DNA of 55,319 nt from Desulforhopalus sp. (GCA_024710585.1 JANJUM010000146.1:1-55319); one strand, 5' to 3'. Positions 44,187 through 53,197 are shown, counted from the first letter of the stretch. A program made the numbers and translations. Notes: generated from the sequence alone by a model not told the origin.

Positions 44187-44300
44187 TCAGCCGATGAGGG
44201 CGATGAAGGTCACCATGGCCAGGACGGCGATGAAAAAGACCGCCACCTTGATATTGACGGAATGGTCCTCGTGGTGCTCGTGATGGCTGTCATGGCTCAT
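44187..44300 (-). CDS. 37-residue His-rich single-helix membrane peptide
   Basis: Not recognised. The product begins MSHDSHHEHHEDHSVN, with seven His among the first 13 residues. A lysine and one strongly hydrophobic helix follow (VAVFFIAVLAMVTFIALIG), running to the C-terminus. It has a very good ribosome site, AAAGGAG, seven bases before the ATG. It sits in the gap between radA (44 bases) and the cyclase gene (17 bases), all on the same strand. A coding role is supported by the ribosome site, the sharp soluble/hydrophobic split and the placement. The His cluster could bind metal; this is inference. Confidence 0.65.
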   Translation of the reverse strand: MSHDSHHEHHEDHSVNIKVAVFFIAVLAMVTFIALIG

Positions 44301-44344
44301 GGAAGCTCCTTTGATGAAGTGTGGGGCGGCAGGGCCGCCCGGGA

Positions 44345-45712
44345 TCAGGGAAAGAGGCGGCGCAGCAGCTCGGGGATGCCGGCCACGGGCAATAGCTCGA
44401 TATCCGGCGTCCAGGTGAGGCGGTCGCGGTTGCCGGCCGGGAGGACAAAGCGGGTGAAGCCCAGGCGCTGCGCCTCGCGGATGCGCACGTCCACCTGCCC
44501 GACGGCGCGCACCTCACCGGCCAGGCCGACCTCGCCACAGACCACGGTGGTGGGGGGGATGGGCCTTTCGAGCAGGCTCGAGGCCAGGGCGCAGATCATG
44601 CCAAGGTCGAGGGCCGGCTCCTCGATGCGGATGCCGCCGGCGATATTGAGAAAGATATCGTGGCCGTAGAGGTCGAGCCCGCCTTTTTTCTCGAGTACGG
44701 CGCAGAGCAGCGACAACCGCTGCTGGTCGGCGCCGATGGCGGTGCGCCGCGCCGTGCCCAGGTTGGTGGGGCTGACCAGGGCCTGCACCTCGACGAGGAT
44801 CGGCCTGGTGCCCTCAACGCTGGGCAGCACCACCGACCCCGGCTCGTTGAGGGGGCGCTCGGCGAGGAAGATCTCCGAGGGGTTGCGCACCTGCACCAGG
44901 CCCTCGCCCTTCATCTCGAACACGCCGATCTCGTTGGTCGAGCCGAAGCGATTCTTGACAGTGCGCAGGATGCGGAAGGCGTGGCTGCGATCGCCCTCGA
45001 AGTAGAGCACGGTGTCGACCATGTGCTCCAGCACCTTGGGCCCGGCGATGGCGCCGTCCTTGGTGACATGGCCGACGAGAACCACCGGGATGCCCTCCTT
45101 CTTGGCCATGCCGAGGAGGCGATAGGCCGACTCGCGCACCTGGCTGACCGAGCCGGGAGTCGAGGGGAGGTCGCCGCAGACCAGGGTCTGGATGGAGTCC
45201 ACCGCCACCAGGCTCGGCCGCATGGCGCAGGCCATGGCGATGATATGGGCGACCTCGTTCTCGGTGGCGAGAAACTGCTGCTCGCGGATGGCGCCGAGGC
45301 GCCGGGCGCGCATCTTGATCTGCCCCGCCGATTCCTCTCCGGAGATATAGAGGACCTTCCGCTCCTCGCCGGCCACCGCGGCGAGGAGGTGCAGGAGCAG
45401 CGTCGACTTGCCGATGCCGGGCTCGCCGCCGATGAGCACCACCGAGCCGGGGACGATGCCCCCGCCGAGGACGCGGTCGAGCTCTTCCAGGCCGGTGGCC
45501 AGACGAACCTCGTCGCCATCGGGAGCCAGGGCCAGCGGCACCGGAGCCCCGCCGCCGCCGAGGGCGACGGATGAGGCCGGGACCACCCGCTCTTCACGCA
45601 GGCTGTCCCATTCGCCGCAGCCGGGGCAGCGCCCCAGCCATTTGCCACTCTCGTAGCCGCAGTTGTGGCAGACAAACACCGACCGCCGCTGCTTTTTGCC
45701 CAGTTCCGCCAT
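44345..45712 (-). CDS. radA: DNA repair protein RadA
   Basis: RecA-like ATPase that promotes branch migration of recombination intermediates. 455 residues, normal length. An N-terminal zinc finger (CHNCGYES...CPGCGEW), Walker A GGEPGIGKSTLL, the RadA-specific KNRFGSTNE motif and a C-terminal Lon-like domain (LFAV-type region GGIRIEEPALDL, and SLLERPIPPTTVVCGEVGL) are present. It is first in a minus-strand group followed by the His-rich peptide and the cyclase-like gene. A 7-bp hairpin GGGCGGC/GCCGCCC at 44324-44340 lies just past the stop but lacks a T-run. Confidence 0.97.
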   Translation of the reverse strand: MAELGKKQRRSVFVCHNCGYESGKWLGRCPGCGEWDSLREERVVPASSVALGGGGAPVPLALAPDGDEVRLATGLEELDRVLGGGIVPGSVVLIGGEPGIGKSTLLLHLLAAVAGEERKVLYISGEESAGQIKMRARRLGAIREQQFLATENEVAHIIAMACAMRPSLVAVDSIQTLVCGDLPSTPGSVSQVRESAYRLLGMAKKEGIPVVLVGHVTKDGAIAGPKVLEHMVDTVLYFEGDRSHAFRILRTVKNRFGSTNEIGVFEMKGEGLVQVRNPSEIFLAERPLNEPGSVVLPSVEGTRPILVEVQALVSPTNLGTARRTAIGADQQRLSLLCAVLEKKGGLDLYGHDIFLNIAGGIRIEEPALDLGMICALASSLLERPIPPTTVVCGEVGLAGEVRAVGQVDVRIREAQRLGFTRFVLPAGNRDRLTWTPDIELLPVAGIPELLRRLFP

Positions 45713-45751
45713 AGATGTGCCGCAGGTTCCGGCTGCCGGAATCCGCTTCCC

Positions 45752-45779
45752 TTTACAGAGAGGAAAAAACGCCTATACT
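45752..45779 (+). promoter_or_regulatory. Promoter of the EI24-CYTH gene pair
   Basis: TTTACA (45752-45757), 16-base spacer, TATACT (45774-45779). It leaves an unusually long leader of about 140 bases before the start at 45928; no riboswitch fold was recognised in it. Confidence 0.6.
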
Positions 45780-45927
45780 CAAGAGGTGTCTGCCGCGACG
45801 GGCCCATGCCGCCGCACGCCTTGGCCTCGCCGGCCGACCCGCCGCGGGATAAGGCCGTCGCCACCCCGACCGGCCACGGCGCGCATGGTGCGGTCGGCCG
45901 ACCCACCCCGTTATACCAGGAGAACAA

Positions 45928-46731
45928 ATGAAAAGGCAACCGATTGTCAGCGCCACCCACCGCTACCGCCCCCTGTCGCGGGCGGTGGCGCTCATCGTGC
46001 ACAGCAGGGCCCTGCTGTTGCAGAGCTTCCTCCTCTTCGTGGCGACCGTCGCCCTCACCTGGCTGGGCTACTCGCTGGCGGTGAACGCCATCGACAACGC
46101 CACCGCCGGCTTCACCGCCGTCGCCCCGGCCACCACGGGCATCTGGGGCACCATCAAACATTCCGCCTGGGTGGCCGGCAGCTGGCTCCTGCAACTCATC
46201 TCACGGCTGGTGGCCTTCTACCTCTCCTTTCTCCTCGCCTACACCCTGACCTCGCCAGGCTACTCCCTGCTCAGCGCCACCGCCGAGCGTCTCGAGGCCG
46301 GCGAGCGCTTCGAGGCCGACGCCGCGCTGACCCTGAGCGGCATCCTCCGCGATATCGGCGAAGGCCTGAAAATCGCCCTCTTCGGTATCGCCGTCACCAT
46401 TGTCGCCATCATGGTCAACTTCCTGCCAGTCATCGGCCAGGTGCTTGCGGTTCTTCTCTATACCTTTTATTCGACGCTGATGTTCATCGACTACCCCACT
46501 TCACGCCGCCGCTGGTCCCTGGGGGAAAAACTCGACTGGCTGCGCTGCCACCGCCTTCTCGCCCTGCGCCTCGGCCTGATACCGACTCTGCTGGGCATGA
46601 TCCCGCTGCTCAACATCTTCGCGGTCGCCCTGCTCTTCCCGGTGCTGACCGTCTATGCCACCGTCAATTTCACCGCGACGCAGCTCGCCGAAAACGCCGA
46701 CGCCACCAGGGGAGGGGGCCAGCATGGGTAA
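45928..46731 (+). CDS. EI24/CysZ-family membrane protein
   Basis: 267-residue inner-membrane protein with about four to six hydrophobic segments (LLLQSFLLFVATVALTWLGY, SRLVAFYLSFLLAYTL, IVAIMVNFLPVIGQVLAVLL, LIPTLLGMIPLLNIFAVALL). The conserved EI24/CysZ core is seen as FIDYPTSRRRWSLGEKLDWL. CysZ imports sulfate in some bacteria, but many EI24 proteins have no assigned role. The start ATG follows CAGGAGAACAA. Its last codons overlap the CYTH gene by 8 bases, so the two are coupled. Confidence 0.85.
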   Translation: MKRQPIVSATHRYRPLSRAVALIVHSRALLLQSFLLFVATVALTWLGYSLAVNAIDNATAGFTAVAPATTGIWGTIKHSAWVAGSWLLQLISRLVAFYLSFLLAYTLTSPGYSLLSATAERLEAGERFEADAALTLSGILRDIGEGLKIALFGIAVTIVAIMVNFLPVIGQVLAVLLYTFYSTLMFIDYPTSRRRWSLGEKLDWLRCHRLLALRLGLIPTLLGMIPLLNIFAVALLFPVLTVYATVNFTATQLAENADATRGGGQHG

Positions 46732-47227
46732 GGAAATCGAGAGAAAATTCCTCGTCGGCGACAGCTCCTGGCGCGCGGCAGGCCAGGCCGTGCTCTATCG
46801 CCAGGGCTACCTCAACAGCGACAAGGGCCGCACGGTGCGGGTGCGCATCGCCGGCGAGCGGGCTTTTCTGACCATCAAGGGACCCAGCGTCGATGGCGTA
46901 CGGCGCGAATACGAATACCCCATTCCCCTAAGCGATGCCGCCGAGATGCTCGAACACCTCTGCACCCGCCCCCTCATCGAGAAGACGCGCACCGTGGTGC
47001 CCCACGACGGGCATATGTGGGAAGTGGATGAGTTTTTTGGCGAAAACGCCGGTCTAATCATCGCCGAGATCGAGCTCGAGGCCGTCGACGAGGCCTTTTC
47101 CCTGCCCCCCTGGCTCGGTGCCGAGGTCACCGGCGACAGCCGCTACTATAATGCCAGCCTGGTGCGCCACCCGTACTGCCAGTGGAAGGACGGGGAAAGA
47201 TCGGGCAACCGGCCGGCAGCCCGCTGA
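46724..47227 (+). CDS. CYTH domain protein (triphosphate-tunnel metalloenzyme)
   Basis: 167 residues. The N-terminal ExExK signature is EIERKF, followed by basic and acidic residues alternating along the barrel strands (RVRIAGERAFLTIKGPS, REYEYPIP, EKTRTVVP, WEVDEFFGE, IIAEIELEA). Members hydrolyse inorganic triphosphate or act on related phosphates in the cytoplasm; the substrate here is not determinable. The ATG at 46724 follows GGGGAGGGGG and overlaps the EI24 gene. Confidence 0.92.
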   Translation: MGKEIERKFLVGDSSWRAAGQAVLYRQGYLNSDKGRTVRVRIAGERAFLTIKGPSVDGVRREYEYPIPLSDAAEMLEHLCTRPLIEKTRTVVPHDGHMWEVDEFFGENAGLIIAEIELEAVDEAFSLPPWLGAEVTGDSRYYNASLVRHPYCQWKDGERSGNRPAAR

Positions 47228-47435
47228 AGGGGCACGCCACAAGCCAAGAAACTGCCAGGAAGAGCGGAGGGTGGCAGCCGCGCCCCTTGCCACGAGGTTA
47301 GCCGCAGAGGAACAGGCCGGGGCAAGGCTACGCCCTGGCGCAGGCGGCGGCGCTGGAACGGGCTCCACTTGTGTAGAGAAACAAAACATATTTTTGTTTA
47401 GCCAAAACTCTTTCCTGGGCTGGAGTTAAAACCAT

Positions 47436-47464
47436 TTTACTAATCGCCCGCAACGTTCTAGTAT
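47436..47464 (+). promoter_or_regulatory. Candidate dppA promoter
   Basis: TTTACT (47436-47441), 17-base spacer, TAGTAT (47459-47464), each matching four of six consensus bases. It lies 121 bases before the dppA start, so the transcript would have a leader of about 110 bases. Confidence 0.45.
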
Positions 47465-47537
47465 GGGAGGCGTTGTCAGCACTCCGTAGTTTTCAACGTT
47501 CGCACGTGTTTCACGCGACGGCGAACGACCATGGCGT

Positions 47538-47555
47538 AGGTCTGCAAAAAGACCT
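47538..47555 (+). promoter_or_regulatory. Leader hairpin upstream of dppA
   Basis: AGGTCT-GCAAAA-AGACCT, a perfect 6-bp stem 30 bases before the dppA start, followed by AAGGATTACCTTTTTT. It could stabilise the mRNA or attenuate transcription; too small to name. Confidence 0.3.
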
Positions 47556-47584
47556 GCAAGGATTACCTTTTTTACAGGAGATAC

Positions 47585-49192
47585 ATGACGATGAAAAAAA
47601 GCAGAAAGCTGATCGCAGCCCTGTGTGGGGCATCGCTGCTGCTCGCCTCGGCGAGCGCCTGGGCGGCGCCCAAGACCCTGGTGTTCTGCTCGGAAGGAAG
47701 CCCCGAGGGCTTCAACCCGGCCTTTTACACCGCCGGCACCACCTTCGACGCCTCCTCGCGCGCCCTGTTCGACAAACTGACCGCCTTCAAACGCGGCACC
47801 ACCGAGATCGAACCCGGCCTCGCCGAGAAATGGGACATCTCCGCCGATGGCCTCGAGTACACCTTCCATCTCCGCAAGGGCGTCAAATTCCATACCACCG
47901 CCAACTTCAAGCCGACCCGCGACTTCAACGCCGACGACGTCATCTTCACCTTCATGCGCCAATTCGACAAGAACCACCCCTACCATAAGGTCGGCGGCGC
48001 CAAGTACGAGTACTTCAACAGCATGTCGATGCCCGATCTCATCAAGGAGATCGTCAAGGTCGACGACTACACCGTGAAGTTCGTCCTCAAGCGCCAGGAA
48101 GCGCCGATGATCGCCAACCTCGCCATGGACTTCGCCTCCGTCCACTCCGCCGAATACGCCGACAAGATGATGAAAGCCGGCACCCCGGACAAGGTCGACT
48201 TCGAGCCGGTCGGCACCGGCCCCTTCCAGTTCGTCGCCTACCAGAAGGACGCTGTCATCCGCTACCAGGCCAACCCCAATTACTGGCGCGGCAAGACCCC
48301 GGTCGACAACCTGGTGTTCGCCATCACCCCCGACCCCTCGGTCCGCTACCAGAAGCTCAAGGCCAACGAGTGCCAGGTGATGTTCAACCCCAACCCCGCC
48401 GACCTCGAGGCGATGAAGAAAGACCCGGTGGTCAACCTGCTGCAGAAGGAAGGCCTCAACGTCGCCTATCTCGCCTATAACACCTCCATCGCCCCCTTCG
48501 ACAACCCCAAGGTACGCAAGGCGCTGAACATGGCCATCAACAAGCAGGCCATCCTCGAAGCCGTCTACCAGGGCTCGGGCAAGATCGCCAAGAACCCCAT
48601 CCCGCCGACCATCTGGTCCTATAACGACGCGGTCGTCGACGATGCCTACGATCCCGCCACCGCCAAGAAGATGCTCGCCGACGCCGGCGTCAAGGATCTC
48701 AAAATGAAGGTCTGGGCGATGCCGGTGCAGCGCCCCTACATGCCCAACGCCCGCCGCACCGCCGAGATGATCCAGGCCGACTTCGCCGCCGTCGGCGTCA
48801 CCGTGGAAATCGTCTCCTACGAGTGGGCCGAGTATCTCAAGCGCTCCAAGGAAAAAGATCGTGACGGCGCCGTCATCCTCGGCTGGACCGGTGACAACGG
48901 CGACCCAGACAACTTCCTCGCCGTCCTCCTCGGCTGCGATGCCGTCGGCAACGCCAACCGCGCCCAGTGGTGCCACAAGCCCTTCGACGAGCTGATCCAG
49001 AAGGCCAAGGTCACCGCCGACCCGGCCGAGCGCACCAAACTCTATCAGCAGGCCCAGGTCATCTTCAAGGACCAGGCCCCCTGGGCGACCATCGGTCATT
49101 CCGTCGTCTTCCAGCCCGTCCGCAAGGAAGTGGTCGACTTCCGCATCGACCCCTTCGGCGGCAACATCTTCTATGGTGTTGACCTGAAATAA
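47585..49192 (+). CDS. dppA: Dipeptide-binding protein DppA
   Basis: Periplasmic receptor of the dipeptide ABC transporter. 535 residues, signal peptide about 1-27 (SASAWA/AP). Cluster 5 binding-protein features run throughout. Several blocks closely match E. coli DppA: CSEGSPEGFNP, PVQRPYMPNARR, SYEWAEYLKR and GWTGDNGDPDNF. The last contains the Asp that holds the peptide amino group in DppA. AGGAG precedes two possible ATGs (47585, 47591). A terminator follows before dppB, so receptor should exceed permease. Confidence 0.95.
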   Translation: MTMKKSRKLIAALCGASLLLASASAWAAPKTLVFCSEGSPEGFNPAFYTAGTTFDASSRALFDKLTAFKRGTTEIEPGLAEKWDISADGLEYTFHLRKGVKFHTTANFKPTRDFNADDVIFTFMRQFDKNHPYHKVGGAKYEYFNSMSMPDLIKEIVKVDDYTVKFVLKRQEAPMIANLAMDFASVHSAEYADKMMKAGTPDKVDFEPVGTGPFQFVAYQKDAVIRYQANPNYWRGKTPVDNLVFAITPDPSVRYQKLKANECQVMFNPNPADLEAMKKDPVVNLLQKEGLNVAYLAYNTSIAPFDNPKVRKALNMAINKQAILEAVYQGSGKIAKNPIPPTIWSYNDAVVDDAYDPATAKKMLADAGVKDLKMKVWAMPVQRPYMPNARRTAEMIQADFAAVGVTVEIVSYEWAEYLKRSKEKDRDGAVILGWTGDNGDPDNFLAVLLGCDAVGNANRAQWCHKPFDELIQKAKVTADPAERTKLYQQAQVIFKDQAPWATIGHSVVFQPVRKEVVDFRIDPFGGNIFYGVDLK

Positions 49193-49203
49193 GGTCGCAC
49201 AGC

Positions 49204-49236
49204 AAGGCCGGGTGGACATTCCCACCCGGCCTTTTT
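49204..49236 (+). terminator. Terminator/attenuator between dppA and dppB
   Basis: A perfect 12-bp stem, AAGGCCGGGTGG / CCACCCGGCCTT, with loop ACATTC, followed by TTTC. It lies 12 bases past the dppA stop and 34 bases before dppB. Partial read-through would give high DppA and low permease levels. Confidence 0.8.
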
Positions 49237-49269
49237 CGTCAGCCGACACCTTCCCCGAGAGTACCCCTT

Positions 49270-50280
49270 ATGTTCGGTTATCTTCTCAAGAAACTGGTGG
49301 TCATCCTGCCGACGTTCTTTGGCGTCACCCTGGTGGCCTTCGTCTTCATCCGCACCCTGCCCGGCGACCCGGTGATGCTCATGGCCGGCGAGCGCGGCCT
49401 GAGCCCGGAGCGGCACGCCGAGCTGATGAAGGAGATGGGCTTCGACAAGCCCATCCTGATCCAGTACGGCCTCTACCTCAAGCAGCTGGCGGGGGGCGAC
49501 TTCGGCACCTCGATCATCACCAAGCAGCCGGTGCTGAAGGAGTTCGCCACCCTCTTCCCGGCCACCGTCGAACTCTCCCTGTGCGCCATCTTCATCGCCG
49601 TCTTCATCGGCCTGCCGGCGGGGATGATCGCCGCCACGCGGCGCGGCTCGGTCTTCGACCACACGGTTATGACCGGCGCCCTGACCGGCTATTCGATGCC
49701 CATCTTCTGGTGGGGCCTGCTGCTGATCATCTTCTTTTCCGGCATCCTCGGCTGGACCCCGGTCTCCGGGCGCATCTCGCTGATGTACTTCTTCGAGCCG
49801 GTCACCGGCTTCATGCTCGTCGACAGCCTGCTCTCCGGGCAGCCGGGGGCCTTCTCCTCGGCAGTATCGCACCTCATCCTGCCCGCCTCGGTGCTCGGCA
49901 CCCACCCGATGGCGGTCATCGCCCGCCAGACCAGGTCGGCGATGCTCGAGGTGCTCAGCGAAGACTACGTGCGCACCGCCAGGGCCAAGGGTCTCGGGCC
50001 GCAGCGGGTCATCGGCCTGCATGCCCTGCGCAACGCCATGATCCCGGTGATCACCGTCATCGGCCTGCAGATCGGCGTGCTCTGCGCCGGGGCGATCCTC
50101 ACCGAGACGATCTTCTCCTGGCCGGGGGTCGGCAAGTGGATGGTCGACTCCATCTTCCGCCGCGACTACCCGGCGGTGCAGGGCGGCCTGCTGCTCATCG
50201 CCGCCATCGTCATGGTCATCAACCTCCTGGTCGATCTCCTTTACGGCCTGATCAACCCGCAAATCCGCCATACCGAGTAA
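49270..50280 (+). CDS. dppB: Dipeptide transporter permease DppB
   Basis: Inner-membrane channel subunit, 336 residues with about six helices. The N-terminus MFGYLLKKLVVILPTFFGVT is typical of DppB/OppB. The EAA loop, which contacts the ATPases, reads EDYVRTARAKGLGPQRVIG. Length and gene order match E. coli DppB (339). It follows the dppA terminator and lies 5 bases ahead of dppC. Confidence 0.96.
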   Translation: MFGYLLKKLVVILPTFFGVTLVAFVFIRTLPGDPVMLMAGERGLSPERHAELMKEMGFDKPILIQYGLYLKQLAGGDFGTSIITKQPVLKEFATLFPATVELSLCAIFIAVFIGLPAGMIAATRRGSVFDHTVMTGALTGYSMPIFWWGLLLIIFFSGILGWTPVSGRISLMYFFEPVTGFMLVDSLLSGQPGAFSSAVSHLILPASVLGTHPMAVIARQTRSAMLEVLSEDYVRTARAKGLGPQRVIGLHALRNAMIPVITVIGLQIGVLCAGAILTETIFSWPGVGKWMVDSIFRRDYPAVQGGLLLIAAIVMVINLLVDLLYGLINPQIRHTE

Positions 50281-50285
50281 GCCCT

Positions 50286-51197
50286 ATGACTGAAACCGTC
50301 ACCCTCGAAGCCGTCGACAGCCGCCCCACCGGGACCCGGGCCATGCTCCTCGAGTTCTGGTCCTATTTCAGCGAAAACCGCGGCGCCGTCATCGGCCTGG
50401 CCTTTTTCATCGCCGTGGTGCTGGTGGCCATCTTCGCCGACTTCATCGCCCCACACGCCCCCAACGAGCAGTACCGCGACGCCCTGCTGCAGCCCCCCTT
50501 CTGGCAGGAAGGCGGCAGCCTCAAGTTTCCCCTGGGCACCGACGCCATCGGCCGCGACATGCTGTCGCGCCTCATCCATGGCGCGCAGTACTCGCTGTTC
50601 ATCGGCTGCATCGTCGTCTCGCTGGCCCTGGCCGCCGGGGTCATCCTCGGCCTCGCCGCCGGCTTCTTCCGCGGCCGCGTCGACACCTTCATCATGCGCA
50701 TCATGGACATTGTCCTCGCCTTCCCCAGCCTGCTCCTCGCCCTGGTGCTGGTTGCGGTGCTCGGCCCGAGCCTGATCAACGCCATGATCGCCATCGCCAT
50801 CGTCCAGCAACCCCACTACGTGCGCCTCACCCGCGCGGCGGTCATGGGGGCGATGACCAAGGACTACGTCACCGCCGCCCGGGTCATCGGCGTGCGCTCG
50901 CTGCGCCTGATGTTCGTCACCATCCTCCCCAACTGCATGGCCCCGCTCATCGTGCAGGCCGCCCTGAGCTTTTCCACCGCCATCCTCGACGCCGCCGCCC
51001 TCGGCTTCCTCGGCATGGGCGCCCAGCCGCCGACACCGGAGTGGGGCACCATGCTCGCCGAGGCCCGCGAGTTCATCCTCCGCGCCTGGTGGGTGGTGAC
51101 CTTCCCGGGCATCGCCATCCTCACCACCGTGCTGGCCATCAACCTCATGGGCGACGGCCTGCGTGACGCCCTCGACCCGAAACTCAAACGCTCGTAA
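50286..51197 (+). CDS. dppC: Dipeptide transporter permease DppC
   Basis: Second channel subunit, 303 residues. It has an N-terminal cytoplasmic segment, a helix ENRGAVIGLAFFIAVVLVAI, the conserved PLGTDAIGRDMLSRLIHGAQ, and an EAA loop KDYVTAARVIGVRSLRLMFV. The reading frame is open far upstream through dppB, but the ATG at 50286 gives the normal N-terminus and sits 5 bases past the dppB stop. dppD begins 5 bases after its stop. Confidence 0.96.
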   Translation: MTETVTLEAVDSRPTGTRAMLLEFWSYFSENRGAVIGLAFFIAVVLVAIFADFIAPHAPNEQYRDALLQPPFWQEGGSLKFPLGTDAIGRDMLSRLIHGAQYSLFIGCIVVSLALAAGVILGLAAGFFRGRVDTFIMRIMDIVLAFPSLLLALVLVAVLGPSLINAMIAIAIVQQPHYVRLTRAAVMGAMTKDYVTAARVIGVRSLRLMFVTILPNCMAPLIVQAALSFSTAILDAAALGFLGMGAQPPTPEWGTMLAEAREFILRAWWVVTFPGIAILTTVLAINLMGDGLRDALDPKLKRS

Positions 51198-51202
51198 GCC
51201 TT

Positions 51203-52198
51203 ATGCCGCTTCTCGAAATCGACAACCTCAGCGTCACCTTCCAGACCGCTGGCGGCCAGTTCACCGCCGTCGACCGGGTCTCCCTGCATCTCGAGCCGGG
51301 GGAGATCGTCTCCATCGTCGGCGAGTCGGGTTCCGGCAAGTCGGTGGCCATGCTCGCCCTGATGGGCCTCCTGCCTTGGACCGCCACCGTCACCGCCGAC
51401 GTGCTGCGCTTCGACGGCCACGACCTCACCACCATCAGCAAGGCCGAACTGCGCAAGATCATCGGCTGCCAGATGGCGATGATCTTCCAGGAGCCGATGA
51501 CCAGCCTCAACCCGTGCTTCACCGTGGGCTTCCAGCTCACCGAGACGCTCAAGATCCACCTCGGCATGGACAGCCGCCAGCGCCGGCGACGCGCCATCGA
51601 GCTGCTCGAGCAGGTCGGCATCCCCGAACCGGAAAAGCGCCTCGCCGCCTACCCCCACCAGCTCTCCGGGGGCATGAACCAGCGGGTGATGATCGCCATG
51701 GCCATCTCCTGCAACCCACGGCTGCTCATCGCCGACGAACCGACCACCGCCCTCGACGTCACCATCCAGGCGCAGATCCTCGATCTGCTGCTCACCCTGC
51801 AGAAGGACAAGGGCATGTCGCTGGTGCTCATCACCCATGACATGGGGGTGGTGGCGGAAACCGCCGAGCGGGTGGTGGTGCAGTACGCCGGCCAGCAGGT
51901 GGAACAGCAGCGCGTCAAGGGGCTCTTCTCCGACCCGCACCACCCCTATACCCAGGCGCTGCTCAACTCGCTGCCGGAGCGCTCGCACTCGCGCCTGCTG
52001 CCGTCCATCGCCGGCATCGTCCCCGGCCAGTTCGACAAGCCCGAGGGCTGCCTCTTCTCGCCGCGCTGCGGCTACGCCGTCGACCTCTGCCGCACCCGGC
52101 CGCCGGTCCCCGCCTCGGCAGAACTGGGCGGCGCCCTGTGCCACTTCCCCCTCGTCGCCGGGGTCCCCAGCAACCACCCCCAGGAGGTGCGCCCATGA
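51203..52198 (+). CDS. dppD: Dipeptide transporter ATPase DppD
   Basis: Cytoplasmic ATPase subunit, 331 residues. Walker A GESGSGKS, signature [13 protein letters not shown], Walker [13 protein letters not shown] and switch HDMGVVAET are present. The C-terminal oligopeptide/dipeptide extension has a Cys cluster ([14 protein letters not shown], and a later Cys in ALCHF) typical of Dpp/Opp ATPases. It overlaps dppF by four bases (ATGA). Confidence 0.96.
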   Translation: MPLLEIDNLSVTFQTAGGQFTAVDRVSLHLEPGEIVSIVGESGSGKSVAMLALMGLLPWTATVTADVLRFDGHDLTTISKAELRKIIGCQMAMIFQEPMTSLNPCFTVGFQLTETLKIHLGMDSRQRRRRAIELLEQVGIPEPEKRLAAYPHQLSGGMNQRVMIAMAISCNPRLLIADEPTTALDVTIQAQILDLLLTLQKDKGMSLVLITHDMGVVAETAERVVVQYAGQQVEQQRVKGLFSDPHHPYTQALLNSLPERSHSRLLPSIAGIVPGQFDKPEGCLFSPRCGYAVDLCRTRPPVPASAELGGALCHFPLVAGVPSNHPQEVRP

Positions 52199-53169
52199 AA
52201 GGCGATGTCGTGTTGACGGCTCAAAACCTCACCCGCCACTACAGTATCGACCGCGGCACCTTCCGCAGCCCGGCGATCCTCAAGGCCCTCGACGGGGCCT
52301 CCTTCACCCTGATCAAGGGCAAGACCCTCGCCGTGGTCGGCGAGTCGGGCTGCGGCAAATCGACCCTGGCGCGGCTGGTGACGATGATCGAAAGGCCGAC
52401 CTCGGGCTCCCTGGTCATCGGCGGCGTCGATGTCGTCACCGCCGACAAACAGACCCTGCAGGGGCTGCACAAGACGGTGCAGATCGTCTTCCAGGACCCC
52501 TACGGCTCGCTCAACCCACGGCAGAAGATCGGCCACGCCCTGGAAGAGCCGCTCCTCGTCAACACCTCGATGAGCAAGGCGGAGCGGCGCAGCGCGGCGG
52601 AGAAGATCATCAACCTCGTCGGCCTGCGCCCGGAGCACTATGACCGCTACCCGCACATGTTCTCCGGCGGCCAGCGGCAGCGCATCGCCGTCGCCCGGGC
52701 GCTGATGCTCAACCCGAGCATCGTCGTCCTCGACGAGCCGGTGTCGGCCCTCGACGTCTCCATCCAGGCGCAGATCCTCAACCTCATCGCCACCCTGCAG
52801 GAGCAGTTCGACCTCGCCTACCTGTTCATCAGCCACGACCTCTCGGTGGTCAGGCACATCGCCGACGAGGTCATGGTCATGTACCTCGGCAAGCCGGTGG
52901 AGGTGGGCAGCCGCGACACCATCTTCGAACGGCCGCACCACCCCTACACCAGGGCCCTGCTCTCGGCCACCCCGGTGGCCGACCCCTTCCGCGTCAAGGA
53001 GCGCATCGTCCTGCGCGGCGAGCTGCCCTCGCCCATCGCCCCGCCCTCCGGCTGCGCCTTCCACCCGCGCTGCCCGTCGATGACCGACATCTGCCGTGAG
53101 AAGTTCCCTGAGACGCGGGACATCGACGGCTGCCGCGTCGCCTGTTTCCACCCCAAGACCTACGAGTGA
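52195..53169 (+). CDS. dppF: Dipeptide transporter ATPase DppF
   Basis: Second ATPase subunit, forming the DppDF heterodimer. 324 residues from ATG 52195. Walker A GESGCGKSTLA, signature FSGGQRQRIAVARAL, Walker B IVVLDEPVSALD and HDLSVVRHI are visible. The C-terminal Cys group is CAFHPRCPSMTDIC with a further CRVACFHP. It completes the dppABCDF operon; the aldo/keto reductase gene starts 28 bases later and may be co-transcribed. Confidence 0.96.
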   Translation: MKGDVVLTAQNLTRHYSIDRGTFRSPAILKALDGASFTLIKGKTLAVVGESGCGKSTLARLVTMIERPTSGSLVIGGVDVVTADKQTLQGLHKTVQIVFQDPYGSLNPRQKIGHALEEPLLVNTSMSKAERRSAAEKIINLVGLRPEHYDRYPHMFSGGQRQRIAVARALMLNPSIVVLDEPVSALDVSIQAQILNLIATLQEQFDLAYLFISHDLSVVRHIADEVMVMYLGKPVEVGSRDTIFERPHHPYTRALLSATPVADPFRVKERIVLRGELPSPIAPPSGCAFHPRCPSMTDICREKFPETRDIDGCRVACFHPKTYE

Positions 53170-53197
53170 GCCCCATCACGCCAAGGAGGAAGAGTTC

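Larger units (their letters stand above)
47228..47584. other. Intergenic region before dppA (357 bases)
   Basis: No coding or RNA gene is supported. The first 150 bases are GC-rich and show only a weak dyad GTGGCA...TGCCAC. From about 47370 the base composition becomes AT-rich, then comes the candidate dppA promoter and a leader with a small hairpin. No sigma-54 box was found. Confidence 0.6.

Noticed and set aside
47426-49249. A 607-codon minus-strand open frame over dppA
   Set aside because: Shadow of dppA codon bias; no ribosome site or domain.
49212-50285. Upstream extension of dppC through dppB
   Set aside because: The frame is open by chance; the Arg/His/Pro-rich product has no permease character and ATG 50286 has the right spacing.
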